Part shown: positions 33,919-42,869 of the stretch, piece after piece
How the letters are laid out: each line of letters opens with the position of its first letter
Position numbering within the stretch: position 1 is the stretch's first letter
Origin: Clostridium sp. CAG:768
GTDB taxonomy: Bacteria; Cyanobacteriota; Vampirovibrionia; Gastranaerophilales; Gastranaerophilaceae
Direction: 5' to 3'
DNA length: 64,000 bases
NCBI GenBank assembly: GCA_000437435.1
Contig: FR899628.1
Span: 62,001-126,000, forward strand
Notes under the pieces: model-generated
Database searches by the model: none
What the model was told of the DNA's origin: nothing
Seen by the model: only the letters and a program-made list of their open reading frames with translations
Translations under genes and position numbers: made by a program

Positions 33919-33933
33919 TTCTTACCTTTTCAC

Positions 33934-35058
33934 TTAAATATAATTCAACGGATTATTTGGTTTTCCATTAATTCGAACTTCAAAGTGAACATGCGGACCA
34001 GTACTATAGCCAGTAGTACCTTCATATCCAACAACTTCACCTTTTTTTACAAACTGACCTTGTCCAACTCTTATAGATGACATATGCGCATATAGTGTTG
34101 TAGTAGGTTTACCATTTATTACACCGTGGTCTAAAATAACAACTTTACCATAGCCACCATACCAACCGGAATAAATAACTTTTCCGGAATTAGAAGCTCT
34201 TATACTACCTCTATTAGGGCCTGCAATATCAACTCCTGAGTGGAAAGTTCGACTATTAAAAATAGGATGTGTTCTCCAACCAAATGGAGATGTAATTCTA
34301 CCGCTTATTGGTCTCATAAATCCTGCAGATGTAACCCTAACAGTTGATCCACCTCTATTTCTTGCAATCATACTTTGAATACTTGCAGATTGCCTTGCCA
34401 ACTCTCTTTCTGCTCGTTCATATGTTTTTCTATCAGTTTTGTATTTATTAATCATACTCTGATTTTGAGCAATTGCATATTTTATATTTTTTTGTTGAGA
34501 ATTAATTTCTTGAATTGATTGAGCAAGAGCTATTTTTTTAGCTTCTATATTTTTCTTCATCATTGCTATTTTTTGAGATTTTGCTCTTACTGCTAAAATT
34601 CTTGCATAATCTTTTTTCAAAACTATTTTCTCAAAATAAACAACATCTAATAACGAGTTCAAATCTTTAGCTGTCAAAATCAACTGAAACATACCTGTTC
34701 TTTGATTTTTATAAACTTGTCTAATCCTTTTTCTCATATCTACATTAGCTTTATTAAATTCAGCAACAGATGCAGTTAAATCTTTTTCCATTTGAGCTAA
34801 TTGAGCTTCTAAATTTGAATATTGATTTTTAGAATACTGCAAAGAATTTGAAGCTTGTTCCAATTTTTGTTGGTTTTTATAAAGTTTATTTTTTTCTAAA
34901 TGTTCTAAAACTTTTAATCTTTTAATTTTTTCATGAGTAACTCTTTGTTTATGTTGAATGGTTTTAAGCTGATTTGCATCAGCAAGCAAGCCTATATTAC
35001 CTATAAGCATTACTAAAAATATTATAAATCCTTTTTTGATATTTTTTATTATATTCAT
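33934..35058 (-). CDS. EnvC-like M23 family murein hydrolase activator/peptidase
   Basis: 374 residues. An N-terminal signal/anchor helix (KGFIIFLVMLIGNIGLLA) is followed by a long coiled coil (about 30-240) and a C-terminal LytM domain: FGWRTHPIFNSRTFHSGVD, LYAHMSSI and GPHVHFEVRING. The zinc ligands (H-x3-D and H-x-H) are present, so unlike EnvC it may be an active D,D-endopeptidase acting on peptidoglycan. The gene starts 2 bases after a 34-residue membrane ORF and heads the LPS operon. Confidence 0.92.
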   Translation of the reverse strand: MNIIKNIKKGFIIFLVMLIGNIGLLADANQLKTIQHKQRVTHEKIKRLKVLEHLEKNKLYKNQQKLEQASNSLQYSKNQYSNLEAQLAQMEKDLTASVAEFNKANVDMRKRIRQVYKNQRTGMFQLILTAKDLNSLLDVVYFEKIVLKKDYARILAVRAKSQKIAMMKKNIEAKKIALAQSIQEINSQQKNIKYAIAQNQSMINKYKTDRKTYERAERELARQSASIQSMIARNRGGSTVRVTSAGFMRPISGRITSPFGWRTHPIFNSRTFHSGVDIAGPNRGSIRASNSGKVIYSGWYGGYGKVVILDHGVINGKPTTTLYAHMSSIRVGQGQFVKKGEVVGYEGTTGYSTGPHVHFEVRINGKPNNPLNYI

Positions 35059-35060
35059 AC

Positions 35061-35165
35061 CTATTTAACCATAAGAGGCAAAATCATTAAACCAACTGTC
35101 CAAGCAATAAAAGTAATTCCAATTATTGCAACTATTGCTCTCTGGTGTTTTCTGAAAAATTCCAT
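35061..35165 (-). CDS. 34-residue single-pass membrane protein
   Basis: Starts MEFFRKHQRAIVAIIGIT and continues as one hydrophobic helix (FIAWTVGLMILPLMVK). AAGGGGA precedes the ATG, and the stop lies 2 bases before the M23 gene start, so it is almost certainly translated as the first gene of the envelope operon. The sequence is reminiscent of the N-terminal anchor of membrane chaperone/isomerase proteins, but it ends after the helix. Role unknown; a small partner for the cell-wall or LPS-assembly protein is an inference. Confidence 0.65.
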   Translation of the reverse strand: MEFFRKHQRAIVAIIGITFIAWTVGLMILPLMVK

Positions 35166-35219
35166 CCGATTCCCCTTATCTTACTATTATAATAATAGTG
35201 TACTATAAAAATATTTGAT

Positions 35220-35248
35220 TTGCAAAATTTTAAGAAATCTATTAATAT
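35220..35248 (+). promoter_or_regulatory. promoter implying leaderless mRNA for the gene at 35255
   Basis: TTGCAA, 17-base spacer, TAATAT ending 6 bases before the ATG. No ribosome site is present. Confidence 0.55.
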
Positions 35249-35254
35249 AGCTTT

Positions 35255-37594
35255 ATGGAATTCATAACAGAAATTGCAGATAAAAAAACTATTCAGAAAC
35301 AAGATATCGGGATTAATCCGTTTCTTATTGAAAATAGCATTAATCAAATTGAAAAGATTGTTGACTTTTTTAAATCTGATAAACATCTGCTTTTAGTTAA
35401 CGGTTTTATGGGAACCGGGAAAATTTATGTAATAAATCAAGCTCTATCTTTTTTAAATGAAGAAGTAATAAAATTAAAGTATAACTGTTTTGAGACAACT
35501 ATTCTTGATGATATTTTACTGGAATTCTTTGATAATTTTAAAAAATTAACAGCTCAAAACATTATCCAAGTTCCTAAAGCCAGAACAGAAAACTTCACAC
35601 AAAAAATTAATGCATATTTTGATTCGATTGAAAAACCAATCGTAATAGTTATCAATTCTTTTGAACAAGTCCTAAGAGATAACAAACAAGAAATTTTAAA
35701 CTTCCTATCACATATCTCTAAAAATAATAAAATAAAAATTGTATTAATCGCCAGAAAATTTGATTATACAGACTTTACAACAGACTATGAAAGAGTTGCT
35801 ATAAATGCGTTAGATAAAAGTATATTTGAAAAATACCTGAGATCTGAAGATATTAAACAGATTGGACCACTATCAGATGAATTGTATAAATATTCAAGAG
35901 GCTATTATTTCTATACAACTCTTTCAATAAAAATCATGCAAATCAGAAAACTTAGCCTGACTGATTTCTTATCAGGTTATACAAAAAGTTTTCTCTCTTT
36001 TAACGATTTTATATTAAGGGAAGCATTGTCTTTAGTAGATCCAGTAAGTGGGCATCTAGTTAGGTTTCTAACAATAATGCGCCACCCTGTAAATATTAAT
36101 CTGCTTAAAAATTTGAATTTGTATAATGCTGATAAAATAGCATTTCTTATAGATAATCTTGTACTTACTAGAGAAGGTTCAATGATATATCTGCAAGACT
36201 ATTATAAAACAATTGCTGAAAACTCTATTGCTGAAAATATTTTAGTTAAGATACATAAAAGCTGTGTGGAATTATATAACACACAACTTCCGCTAAAACC
36301 GCTTGAAAGAGATTTGCTAATCTCCAGACAGACTATGCGAAAAGAAATTGAATATCATGAATTGTTTATACCTAAAAAACCTATTTTACCTCAAAAAACA
36401 ATTCAAGAAATTCAAACTAACCAAATAATAAAACCACAAATACCCAAACCAATACCACAAACTAAACAACAAAAAGATGAAAAAATTAAAAATATTTCAT
36501 TTGTCTTTGATTCTGAAGAAAATGAAATTGAAATTATGAATAAAATAGCAAATTCTATAAATAAATTTGTGGATATTTCCGATCAAAATAACAAAACTAT
36601 TGAAGAAATAAAAAATCTTTCACTTGTTAATTTGATTAATTTAGCAAGACAAGAAGAACAAAATTTCAACTACAAAAAAGTTATAATGATTTATCAAAAA
36701 GCACTCACAATGAATAACGACGATGATTATTATACTTTTTTACCTAAAATTTATACTAAATTAGCACAAAATTTTAATAAACTCTCTGACTGGTTCAATG
36801 CTCTCAAATACTTCGAATTAGCAGTTGAATTCTATGTTTCAACAGGAGATTCTGAAAAAATAAATGAATGCAAATATGAAATAGCAAACATTTACTATAT
36901 TACTTTCAAACGAGACAGAGCAGAAAAAATCCTTAAAGAAATATTATCTGAAGATATTTCTCCAAACTTGAAAGCAAAGTCAGAACTTTTATTAGCTAGT
37001 ATTACAGGCAAAAGTATTAAAAATACACTTCCGCAATCTACAGCAGGAATTGAAAAAAATGTTCTTGCAGAATTATATTTTAAATACGCTCTAAACTGTG
37101 ATGAAGAAGGCGATATTGAAAATGCAGTTAAATATTACAAAAAATGTGTGGAAACATCTCAAGATCCAACGATTAACGCTTATTTATCATCATCTTTAAC
37201 CAATCTTGCAACAATTTTTGATGAAAATGGAAAAACAGATTTATCAATAAAATACTTGCAAGAAAGTCTGAGACTTGATGAATCTACAAAAAATTATAAC
37301 GGAATATATATTTCAACAATGAAACTTGCAGAAATTAATTCATTGAGAAATCCTGACAAGAGTTACGAATATCTAAAAAAAGCCAAAGCTTGTGCCATTG
37401 AATTAAATGAACCATTTTATATAACATCTTCTGATGTAGCACTAGGTGATTACTATTACAATAAAAAAGACTATATTAATGCTCTTAAACATTATAAAAA
37501 TGCTCACGCTCTTGCATTAAATAATTTTTCAAAAGAAAATATAACTAAAATTGAAATGCGTATAAATGACATAAAGAAATTAGGAATACAATGA
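35255..37594 (+). CDS. NTPase-like protein with C-terminal TPR array
   Basis: 779 residues. The N-terminal part looks like a STAND/AAA-type NTPase: NGFMGTGKI at about 50-57 in the place of Walker A (Ile where Thr/Ser is expected) and IVIVINSFEQVL in the place of Walker B (Asn where Asp is expected), followed by a helical winged part. A Pro/Lys/Gln linker (about 375-410) leads to TPR helices from about 470 to the end (ENAVKYYKKCVETSQDP, YINALKHYKNAHALAL). It may bind but not hydrolyse nucleotide. It overlaps rsmG by 4 bases. STAND-TPR proteins are signalling or defence switches in other bacteria; no effector domain is visible here. Confidence 0.7.
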   Translation: MEFITEIADKKTIQKQDIGINPFLIENSINQIEKIVDFFKSDKHLLLVNGFMGTGKIYVINQALSFLNEEVIKLKYNCFETTILDDILLEFFDNFKKLTAQNIIQVPKARTENFTQKINAYFDSIEKPIVIVINSFEQVLRDNKQEILNFLSHISKNNKIKIVLIARKFDYTDFTTDYERVAINALDKSIFEKYLRSEDIKQIGPLSDELYKYSRGYYFYTTLSIKIMQIRKLSLTDFLSGYTKSFLSFNDFILREALSLVDPVSGHLVRFLTIMRHPVNINLLKNLNLYNADKIAFLIDNLVLTREGSMIYLQDYYKTIAENSIAENILVKIHKSCVELYNTQLPLKPLERDLLISRQTMRKEIEYHELFIPKKPILPQKTIQEIQTNQIIKPQIPKPIPQTKQQKDEKIKNISFVFDSEENEIEIMNKIANSINKFVDISDQNNKTIEEIKNLSLVNLINLARQEEQNFNYKKVIMIYQKALTMNNDDDYYTFLPKIYTKLAQNFNKLSDWFNALKYFELAVEFYVSTGDSEKINECKYEIANIYYITFKRDRAEKILKEILSEDISPNLKAKSELLLASITGKSIKNTLPQSTAGIEKNVLAELYFKYALNCDEEGDIENAVKYYKKCVETSQDPTINAYLSSSLTNLATIFDENGKTDLSIKYLQESLRLDESTKNYNGIYISTMKLAEINSLRNPDKSYEYLKKAKACAIELNEPFYITSSDVALGDYYYNKKDYINALKHYKNAHALALNNFSKENITKIEMRINDIKKLGIQ

Positions 37595-38193
37595 AAGAAA
37601 AAGAATTTTTTAATGAATACATAAAAGCTTTTTTAAACCAAAATGCAAAGTTAAATTTAATATCAAAAAATGATGAAAAATTTTTATGGGAAAAACACAT
37701 ATTTGACAGTCTTTCAATTGAAAAATTCTTTGAAAAGTACAACACTATTAATACAAAAACATTATTAGATATAGGTACAGGCGGAGGTTTTCCATCTGTT
37801 CCTATAGCTTTAGCATACCCGAATATTGAAGTATATGGATTAGACAGTATCAGAAAAAAAATTAATGCAATTGAAAATATTAAGTCTGAACTTAATATCC
37901 AAAATCTTAATACTATTTGCGACAGAGCTGAAAATATTAAAGATAAATTTGATATTATAACCTCAAGAGCCGTAGCCCCGCTAAAAGTAATCACAAGTTA
38001 CGCAATGCCTCTTTTAAACAAAAACGGATATTTCATTGCATACAAATCAATCCGTACAGATGAAGAGATAAAAGAAGCTCAATCGATTTTGAAAAAATTC
38101 AACTCAAAAGTAATTGATATAATAAAATATGACTTACCCCTTGAAGAAAACCATACAAGGAATCTTATAATAATAAGAAGAGTTGAATACTAA
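37591..38193 (+). CDS. rsmG: 16S rRNA (guanine527-N7)-methyltransferase
   Basis: 200 residues, normal. Motifs: NLISKNDEKFLWEKHIFDSL, LLDIGTGGGFPSVPIALAYP (SAM site), LDSIRKKINAIENI, and ITSRAVAPLKVI. It methylates G527 of 16S rRNA. AGGA lies 5 bases before the ATG, within the preceding gene, and the 4-base overlap indicates coupling to the NTPase-TPR gene. Confidence 0.95.
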   Translation: MKEKEFFNEYIKAFLNQNAKLNLISKNDEKFLWEKHIFDSLSIEKFFEKYNTINTKTLLDIGTGGGFPSVPIALAYPNIEVYGLDSIRKKINAIENIKSELNIQNLNTICDRAENIKDKFDIITSRAVAPLKVITSYAMPLLNKNGYFIAYKSIRTDEEIKEAQSILKKFNSKVIDIIKYDLPLEENHTRNLIIIRRVEY

Positions 38194-38206
38194 TAAAACA
38201 CTTAAA

Positions 38207-38707
38207 ATGATTATAATAAACAACTCTATACAATTAAAAAATTTTGGGAAATACAAACTGGTAACTTCCCTTAATACATTTGATAATAAACACGAGCCAA
38301 TATTTGTTTCTACTATTAAAGAAAATAATAAATTCAAAACAATTTTAATCAATAACAAAAATAATCTTGTTGGCATAAACAGTTTCAAAATACAAGGAAA
38401 CACTTTCAATGGCTGTAATATGAACGCACTTCTAAATAATAATAAGCATACAGGCTTAGGAGAAATAATGCGTCTTATTAGTATTATTGATATGATAGAA
38501 AATAATCTGCAAAAAATTCAAATATTTTCTCTTTCTAAAGCAACTCCCTTTCATTTAAAATACAAATTTAAACCAATAAATTATCAAACTGAAAAATTAA
38601 ATTTCAATAAAGATTTACCTATGGAGTTAACTATTCAAGATATCAAGGCTAATAAAACCTTCTTTAATACTCTATTTGCAAAACATAAAATAAATTATAG
38701 AATATAA
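38207..38707 (+). CDS. GNAT-like protein, unknown substrate
   Basis: 166 residues from the ATG at 38207; a TTG at 38183 overlapping rsmG is an alternative, and neither has a clear ribosome site. Residues around NKHTGLGEIMRLISIIDMIE fit the acetyl-CoA-binding loop of GNAT proteins (R/Q-x-x-G-x-G/A), and IQIFSLSKATPFHLKYKF resembles the C-terminal strand and helix. The N-terminal half is beta-rich. Likely an acetyltransferase fold, but the identity is tentative. Co-transcribed with rsmG. Confidence 0.5.
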   Translation: MIIINNSIQLKNFGKYKLVTSLNTFDNKHEPIFVSTIKENNKFKTILINNKNNLVGINSFKIQGNTFNGCNMNALLNNNKHTGLGEIMRLISIIDMIENNLQKIQIFSLSKATPFHLKYKFKPINYQTEKLNFNKDLPMELTIQDIKANKTFFNTLFAKHKINYRI

Positions 38708-38716
38708 TAAAAAAAA

Positions 38717-38742
38717 CCACTCATTTCTGAGTGGGTCGTTTT
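38717..38742 (+). terminator. possible terminator
   Basis: CCACTCA and TGAGTGG around TTTC, followed by GTCGTTTT; a weak U-run. Ten bases after the stop at 38707. Confidence 0.5.
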
Positions 38743-38788
38743 CTGCATCCTAATGGTCTCTTTTAGTGTTTATTATTTAGGAGTTTAT

Positions 38789-38896
38789 ATGTTTTTGGGG
38801 TTAATGAATCTATTTATATTTAGTGTTTCGACTACACTTAAATCTTATGTAATTATTATTACATATAAGATTTTAAATGTCAATAGAATGGATTAA
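38789..38896 (+). CDS. possible 35-residue ORF in a 395-base intergenic stretch
   Basis: TTAGGAG precedes an ATG starting MFLGLMNLFIFSVSTTLK; the product would be hydrophobic. An inverted repeat (AAATCTTATGTAAT and ATTACATATAAGATTT) lies inside it, so this may be structured RNA instead. Apart from this and AT-rich promoter-like sequence before 39102 I see nothing else between 38743 and 39101. Confidence 0.2.
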   Translation: MFLGLMNLFIFSVSTTLKSYVIIITYKILNVNRMD

Positions 38897-39101
38897 TAAA
38901 TTTTTTCGAATTCTGAAAATGCCCATATAGTGTAGAATTTACACTTTACAAAACTTAATATTATGTTAGTTTTTTATTTTATCTGGGTATAAATAATGCG
39001 CTAAGATATGTTAATAAATATTAAGGGATATTGAAACAATAAAGCAATTTTTTATAAATTATATACTTTATATATATAACATATCTAATAGGAAATAAAT
39101 C

Positions 39102-39365
39102 ATGACAGCAATAGGCAAAGTAGATGCAGTATACCGTGAAAAAACATTTCCGGTAGAAGCAGTAAAATTATATACTGACATTAGTCGACATTCTGTAAAC
39201 TCAGTTGGCGGTGAAAATCCATTTGCAAACACAAGAAGTATGGGATTATGGCAACAACCAACAGCTGGGTACGTTGGTCAGGTTAACGGAGAACCACCTA
39301 CAGAATATACTTATAAAAACGGCTTTTGTGAAGAAGTAACAAGAACACTAAATCTATTTGCTTAA
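39102..39365 (+). CDS. small soluble protein of unknown function
   Basis: 87 residues. TAGGAAATAAATC precedes the ATG. The sequence (MTAIGKVDAVYREKTFPVEA, SVGGENPFANTRSMG) has no signal peptide, membrane helix or known motif, and is rich in Gly, Asn and Thr. It forms a two-gene unit with the ORF at 39383 (17-base gap) ending in a terminator. Confidence 0.65.
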   Translation: MTAIGKVDAVYREKTFPVEAVKLYTDISRHSVNSVGGENPFANTRSMGLWQQPTAGYVGQVNGEPPTEYTYKNGFCEEVTRTLNLFA

Positions 39366-39382
39366 CAAATATGAGGTAAAAA

Positions 39383-39676
39383 ATGGCTGCAGGTGACGAA
39401 TTAAAAATAGGAAAAATAGCAGCAAACACTGATTCATATGGAATGGGTATGGATGGCTCAGGAATTGGAAGCAGTCCTATTACCATGCCAAATACCGACT
39501 ATAATAGTTTCAGGACTAATAAAACCAATAATAACATTGGTTTCCTTGGACTTACAGCTCAAAGAACAACCGTCCCAATTAGCAGTCAACTAGATGCTCA
39601 ATTTGGGAATATGGTAGGATTAGGGCAAAATATATTTAGCCCAGAAGTTGGAAACAAATTACATCTTATTTCATAA
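39383..39676 (+). CDS. small Gly/Asn-rich protein of unknown function
   Basis: 97 residues with AGGT before the ATG. Glycine-rich middle (SYGMGMDGSGIGSSPIT) and Asn/Thr-rich part (FRTNKTNNNIGFLGLTAQRT). The string FLGLTA(Q/R) also occurs at the start of the unknown protein at 14473 (RFLGLTARKSN), a possible shared short motif. No family recognised. Confidence 0.65.
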   Translation: MAAGDELKIGKIAANTDSYGMGMDGSGIGSSPITMPNTDYNSFRTNKTNNNIGFLGLTAQRTTVPISSQLDAQFGNMVGLGQNIFSPEVGNKLHLIS

Positions 39677-39715
39677 AAAAGACGATACTTAAATCAAGCA
39701 TCGTCTTTTTTTTTT
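39675..39715 (+). terminator. intrinsic terminator of the small-protein pair
   Basis: AAAAAAGACGATACTT pairs with AAGCATCGTCTTTTTT (one mismatch), then a T-run. It overlaps the stop of the gene at 39383. Confidence 0.88.
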
Positions 39716-39732
39716 ACTAATTTTTCAAACAA

Positions 39733-40857
39733 CTATACAGCAGCTTTTGATTTAGATTTTTCAATACAATCAATTAATGTTGATGCTACTGTTCTTTGTT
39801 CTTCTTCAGTTAATTCAGGGAACATAGGCAAAGATATTACCATTTCTGTATTCTTTTCAGATACTGGTAATGAACCTTTTCCTACTCCTAAATATTCATG
39901 AACTTTTTGTAGGTGTAAAGGAATAGGATAATAAAGCATTGCACCAATTCCTCTTTCCTGAAGCATTTTGTGAACTTCATCTCTGTTAGGAATTTTTACT
40001 GTGTATTGGTGATATACACAATAAGTTCCATCTAATTCCTTAGGAGTTTGAATATCATCACAATCTTTAAATAATTCATTATAATAATAAGCGTGTTTAC
40101 GTCTAGCTTCATTCCAATCTTTTACATGAGGTAATTTTACACGTAAAATTGCTGCTTGAATTTCATCAAGACGACTATTTACACCAATTTCATCATGGTG
40201 ATAACGAACAGCACCACCATGGTTTCTTAAAGCGACAGCTCTATCTCTTAAATTTTCATTACTAGTCATTAATAGACCACCGTCACCCATTCCACCTAAA
40301 TTTTTAGTAGGATAAAAACTTAAGCAGCCAAAGTCACCGAATGTACCAACCATTTTGCCTTTATATAAAGCACCAATAGCTTGACAACAATCTTCAATTA
40401 CGTGTAAATTATGTTTTTTAGCAACTGCCATAATAGTATCCATATCACAAGGTTGACCATATAAGTGAACAGGAATAATTGCTTTTGTTCTTGGAGTAAT
40501 AGCAGCTTCTAATTTTGAAGCATCTAAGTTAAATGTGTCTTTATCAATATCAACGAAAACAGGTTTTGCGCCAACAATACCAATAGCTTCTGTAGTAGCT
40601 ACGAAAGTAAATGCAACAGTAATTACTTCATCCCCTGCTCCTATATCTAAAGCACGCAAAGCAATATGTAAAGCATCAGTACCTGAATTTAAGCCTACAG
40701 TATATTTGCAACCGATAAAATCAGCCATTTCTTGTTCAAAAGCTTTACAATTTTGTCCTAAAATATAAGAACCAGAACGTAAAACCTCACAAACAGCTTT
40801 TTCAATTTCAGAACCAATAGTAGCATATTGGCGTTTTGAATCTAAAATAGGTATCAT
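39733..40857 (-). CDS. DegT/DnrJ/EryC1/StrS-family sugar aminotransferase
   Basis: 374 residues, normal. Motifs: LNSGTDALHIALRAL, GDEVITVAFTFVATTEAI, HLYGQPCDMD, VIEDCCQAIGALYKG, and SFYPTKNLGGMGDGG with the PLP lysine at 185. These enzymes aminate UDP- or dTDP-keto-sugars for surface polysaccharides. The position downstream of an O-antigen-ligase-like gene supports that. The exact sugar is unknown. Confidence 0.92.
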   Translation of the reverse strand: MIPILDSKRQYATIGSEIEKAVCEVLRSGSYILGQNCKAFEQEMADFIGCKYTVGLNSGTDALHIALRALDIGAGDEVITVAFTFVATTEAIGIVGAKPVFVDIDKDTFNLDASKLEAAITPRTKAIIPVHLYGQPCDMDTIMAVAKKHNLHVIEDCCQAIGALYKGKMVGTFGDFGCLSFYPTKNLGGMGDGGLLMTSNENLRDRAVALRNHGGAVRYHHDEIGVNSRLDEIQAAILRVKLPHVKDWNEARRKHAYYYNELFKDCDDIQTPKELDGTYCVYHQYTVKIPNRDEVHKMLQERGIGAMLYYPIPLHLQKVHEYLGVGKGSLPVSEKNTEMVISLPMFPELTEEEQRTVASTLIDCIEKSKSKAAV

Positions 40858-40956
40858 ATTTCTCTCCTTTTTTTGCCATTATTTATAGCCTATAGTATTA
40901 GTTTACCACAGTATTTCCATGCCTTTATATAAGCTTAATAATATATATATTAAACT

Positions 40957-42288
40957 CTAAACTGTCTCTTTATCAAAAATCAAAGTTCTCGCAACTGCAA
41001 CCATTGTCCAAAAAACAAACTGTATTTGTGGTCTAAAAAATACTGTATCTACCATACCATGAATGCATACTGCAACAATTGAAATTACTGCAGAAGATAC
41101 AATTATAACGGATTTTGCTTCAGTTGACTTTAATATAAAATTAACTGCATTCTTTACTAAAGTTATTAAAAAACCAACAAAAGCAATCAATGCAAAAATA
41201 CCACTTTCTACTGCTATTTCTAAAAATATATTGTAAGCACTTAATGCATCAAAACCTGTTTTCATATACAAACCATATATTTCTCTAAAGTTTTGATTTC
41301 CAACTCCAATACCTAATAACCAGTTATCTTTAAACATTTCAATTGAAGAATGGTAAACATTAAATCTGAATGAATTTGAAGAATCCTGACGCATCGCAAA
41401 TATAGAAAGAACCCTTGCTCGCAAAGATGTAACTAACAACATTGCAGATGTTGCAATTGCGACTACACCACCAACAATTGATAAATATATTTGTTTGTAA
41501 TTATTCCATAAATATTTAGCTGATACTCCGAACATACAAGCAAAAATAACCATCATACCAATATATGAACCACGGCATCCAGTTAAGAACAATGTCATAG
41601 TTGAAAATAATGCTAAAATTAATCCAACTATTGAATATTTATATTTTTTATCTGCAAATAAATATCCTGCTAAACCGTATAAAGTAGGGATTCCTGCAAC
41701 AAAATATCCACCTAATAAATTTGGATTATAAGGTTTTAACGTTCCATATACACGAGTCATAACCTCTTCAGGATTTAACCCGGAAACATCTTGCCAACCA
41801 GATATTTCTTCTACATGAGAGAAGTTTTGTAAAAAACCTACAACAGCTTCAAAACTTACACAAATACCAATTGTAGCTAAAATGTATGGAATTTTATTTT
41901 TATTATTTTTAAGATACTGAACTAATGAAAAATAAAAAGCTAAATATGTAAAAGTTTTAAAAAAGCCCTTTAAACTTAAATGAAATAAAGTTGAACCAGC
42001 TAAACTTACTATAACAATCATAAAATAAGCTAAAAGCCACAATTCAAAATTTTTGCAATCTAATTTTTCACTAGGTTTAGTCAATATTTTTACAAAAGTA
42101 AGAAATACAGCAATTAAAGCTATAAAACCTATTACATCAGATGACATTACAGTTGACGATAAAAAAACTGCAATTATAGATAAAAATATAAGATTATCTA
42201 TCTTCTGTAAAAATAAACTATTATTATACAAATATTCAAATTTTGATTGAGTAAATTTTAATATATTATTAAACATTGTCATTAGCAT
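40957..42288 (-). CDS. O-antigen ligase/polymerase-family membrane protein
   Basis: 443 residues with about ten to twelve hydrophobic segments and a large periplasmic loop between the later ones. The loop region GTLKPYNPNLLGGYFVAGIP and segment LTGCRGSYIGMMVIFACMFG fit the Wzy_C/WaaL family, as does the typical NSFRFNVYHSSIEMFKDNW. Members join or polymerise O-antigen or other glycans at the periplasmic face. The start overlaps the DUF4330 gene by 20 bases with no own ribosome site, implying coupling. Ligase and polymerase cannot be told apart. Confidence 0.82.
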   Translation of the reverse strand: MLMTMFNNILKFTQSKFEYLYNNSLFLQKIDNLIFLSIIAVFLSSTVMSSDVIGFIALIAVFLTFVKILTKPSEKLDCKNFELWLLAYFMIVIVSLAGSTLFHLSLKGFFKTFTYLAFYFSLVQYLKNNKNKIPYILATIGICVSFEAVVGFLQNFSHVEEISGWQDVSGLNPEEVMTRVYGTLKPYNPNLLGGYFVAGIPTLYGLAGYLFADKKYKYSIVGLILALFSTMTLFLTGCRGSYIGMMVIFACMFGVSAKYLWNNYKQIYLSIVGGVVAIATSAMLLVTSLRARVLSIFAMRQDSSNSFRFNVYHSSIEMFKDNWLLGIGVGNQNFREIYGLYMKTGFDALSAYNIFLEIAVESGIFALIAFVGFLITLVKNAVNFILKSTEAKSVIIVSSAVISIVAVCIHGMVDTVFFRPQIQFVFWTMVAVARTLIFDKETV

Positions 42289-42832
42289 CTATAGAATTAT
42301 GATATTCATCATCATCAGTAACAGGCATAATCTTTAAATCAGATACTGTGCCATTAAATTTATAATCTTTTCCTTCTAAAGTAATTGGCAAGCCCATTTT
42401 TATTTTATTACCACCAACAACTGCACCATCTTTAGTTATTTTTGCAACATCTGATAATGTAACAACTAAATCATATACATTTGCTTGAGAAGGATCTTCT
42501 ACAACTACAACTTTTTTACTGTTTAAAATAGGCAAAACAATCTTTTTTCTATCAGCTTTTACATCAACAATATCTAAATCAGAATAAGGAACATTTCTAA
42601 TACTGATAAAAGTTTTTTCATGTGAACGTAAAGGAATACCATCACCAGTTAATGTAACACCTCTTATATATACCTGAAAAGATATTTTTGAAGTTGCCTC
42701 AATTTGTTTTGCGGCTGTTTGTCTAAAATTTTTATATGTAAAAAATCCGACAAGCAACGCAATAATTACACCAGCTACAATAATTATGTCAACCGGTTTA
42801 AAATTTTTTAAACTATCTGTTAATTTTTCCAT
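42269..42832 (-). CDS. DUF4330-like single-pass membrane protein
   Basis: 187 residues from the ATG at 42832 (GGAGAG 7 bases upstream). One N-terminal helix (PVDIIIVAGVIIALLVGFFTY) is followed by a beta-rich extracytoplasmic domain (ISFQVYIRGVTL, VPYSDLDIVDVKADRKKIVL). This layout and pattern match DUF4330 proteins found in Cyanobacteria and Firmicutes, of unknown role. Its place between a heptose kinase and an O-antigen-ligase-like gene suggests surface-glycan export. Confidence 0.62.
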   Translation of the reverse strand: MEKLTDSLKNFKPVDIIIVAGVIIALLVGFFTYKNFRQTAAKQIEATSKISFQVYIRGVTLTGDGIPLRSHEKTFISIRNVPYSDLDIVDVKADRKKIVLPILNSKKVVVVEDPSQANVYDLVVTLSDVAKITKDGAVVGGNKIKMGLPITLEGKDYKFNGTVSDLKIMPVTDDDEYHNSIDANDNV

Positions 42833-42869
42833 AAAAGTTCTCTCCATAATATTAAAACTTTAAATGTTA

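Noticed and set aside
35255..37594. Defence-system reading of the NTPase-TPR gene
   Set aside because: No effector domain, no defence neighbours, degraded Walker motifs, and linkage to rsmG; kept only as an unusual NTPase-like protein.
38838..38875. Inverted repeat as a transposon end
   Set aside because: Single AT-rich hairpin with no direct repeats, partner end or transposase.
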